This document shows positions 44,251-44,979 of a stretch of 44,979 bases of DNA, in pieces. Both the position numbers and the translations under genes were made by a program. Numbering within the stretch: position 1 is the first letter of the stretch; the number at the start of each line of letters is the position of its first letter. Source of the stretch: a virus; IMG/VR virus record IMGVR_UViG_3300010396_000021, positions 1-44,979 of that record. One strand, 5' to 3'. The notes under the pieces were generated by a model, which was given only the letters and a program-made list of their open reading frames with translations, did no database searches and had not been told where the DNA came from.

Positions 44251-44979
44251 TCGTAGACGACCCAGTTCACCGCGCCCGTGAATGCGGAGGCGAATTTGAC
44301 CACGAACGATTCGCCCGATTTGCGTTCCTTGATCTCGCAGGCCACCGGCGTCCCGGTTCCTTCGAGGCTGATGATGATCGTGACCCCGCTGAAGGTGTTG
44401 GGGGCTGGGATCGTGCCTTCCGTGACCCCCGTGAATTCCGAGCGACCACGTTCGAGCGGGATCAGTTTGGAGATTTCGGAGATGAACTTGGCGCGGTTGA
44501 TCGATTTGTTTTCGAGGTCAACGGTTTTGATCGTGCCTTCCGCGATCTTCGCGCTCGTGACAGCTTCGTTAGCGAGGTATTCGGTGATGACGCTGTTGGG
44601 CGTCAGGCCGGTGCCTTCTCCTGGCGGCACGCCGAGGATTTCCGTGCCCGCGTTGGTCGTAAAGAAGGAGAACAGGTAGCGCGTGCCCGCTGTCGTCACA
44701 AGGCTGGTCGGTTCAGCGCCCCCCACCCAGCTCACGCCTTTCCACGTCATTTTGCGCCCGCCCGTGGCGTCCTGCGTGGTGATGAGCGTCAGTTCCGCCG
44801 CGTGCGTCGTCGGGGCGTTGATGACTTCAAATTCGGTCGTCGCCACTTCGAGCGTTACGCGGAAGACGGTGGCTTTGGAGAGGTCGAGTTTCGTTTTCGC
44901 CGTCGTCGCTTTGAGCGATTCTTCTTTGAAGCCTTCGAGGTCGGTCAGCGTCTTGGCCGTGATCGCCGCCATGATCTGA
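44247..44979 (-). CDS. Tail fibre/adhesin-like protein, C-terminal part (gene crosses the join)
   Basis: Continuation of the gene that begins at 377. Within this copy the frame is open past 44979. The region around 44972-44850 is the copy of bases 116-1. Contains DLEGFKEESLKATTAKTKLD, a strand-rich middle (TEFEVINAPTTHAAELTLIT, WKGVSWVGGAEPTSLV), and a C-terminal jelly-roll-like stretch (GVTIIISLEGTGTPVACEIK; FTGAVNWVVYE). The pair VTSAKIAEGTIKTVDLENKS is a fibre repeat phrase. Stop overlaps the next gene by 4 nt. Confidence 0.8.
   Translation of the reverse strand, partial: QIMAAITAKTLTDLEGFKEESLKATTAKTKLDLSKATVFRVTLEVATTEFEVINAPTTHAAELTLITTQDATGGRKMTWKGVSWVGGAEPTSLVTTAGTRYLFSFFTTNAGTEILGVPPGEGTGLTPNSVITEYLANEAVTSAKIAEGTIKTVDLENKSINRAKFISEISKLIPLERGRSEFTGVTEGTIPAPNTFSGVTIIISLEGTGTPVACEIKERKSGESFVVKFASAFTGAVNWVVYE
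44857..44979. repeat. Direct terminal repeat, right copy
   Basis: Identical to bases 1-123. Counted once, the circle is 44,856 bp. Confidence 0.95.

Noticed and set aside
1-44979. CRISPR array, rRNA, insertion sequence or transposase
   Set aside because: No regularly spaced repeats, rRNA-like stretches or transposase motifs were found.

Overview
The window is the complete genome of a GC-rich temperate siphovirus, most likely infecting an actinobacterium. The first and last 123 bases are identical, and one tail gene reads through that join, so the molecule closes into a circle of 44,856 bp. The case for an actinobacterial host rests on several things: an mIHF-like integration host factor, an Rpf-like lysozyme fold, TANNNT -10 boxes placed directly in front of start codons (leaderless genes), and typical actinophage small genes around the terminase. 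All family assignments come from reading motifs, not from searches.

Almost every gene lies on the minus strand, so transcription runs from high to low coordinates and round the circle. A genetic switch sits at 33.7-34.3 kb: two XRE-type helix-turn-helix genes face away from each other across overlapping divergent promoters. Leftward from it (33.5-20.1 kb) runs a very compact early operon whose genes mostly overlap by 4 nt. It begins with many small zinc-binding or coiled-coil proteins, then a PDDEXK resolvase-like nuclease, a replication initiator/loader-like pair, an mIHF-like protein, a SLOG protein and a tyrosine integrase. Directly downstream of the integrase is a probable attP carrying the 3' end of a tRNA gene. 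Next comes the most interesting part: a YhhQ-like 7-deazaguanine-precursor transporter, a QueD homologue and a TGT/DpdA-like transglycosylase (25.9-23.7 kb). These look like a pathway that puts 7-deazaguanine bases into phage DNA as protection from restriction. More small genes, a T5orf172 nuclease and an HTH protein finish the arm.

The late region starts near 19.2 kb with an unusual block of adhesin-like structural genes ahead of the terminase. It continues with the packaging HNH protein, small and large terminase, portal, scaffold, major capsid protein, head-tail connectors, tail terminator, tail tube, tail chaperones joined by a -1 frameshift, a tape measure carrying lysozyme-like and CHAP domains, and a Dit-like protein. 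It crosses the join into fibre, adhesin, beta-helix tailspike and Ig-repeat tail proteins (44.9-39.3 kb). A cluster of small membrane proteins, an M23-like protein, a second adhesin-like protein and an Rpf-like lysozyme (39.2-34.5 kb) form the lysis region, which ends at a hairpin plus T-rich terminator.

Three small plus-strand islands interrupt this order: a membrane protein (6.6 kb); an operon of a ribbon-helix-helix-like protein, an HNH nuclease and a lone CHC2 primase-type zinc finger (11.7-12.6 kb); and the repressor (33.8 kb). Three small genes scattered in the late region are built from pieces of the tape-measure C-terminus, which I have not seen described. Four HNH genes and one T5orf172 gene show repeated homing-type insertions.
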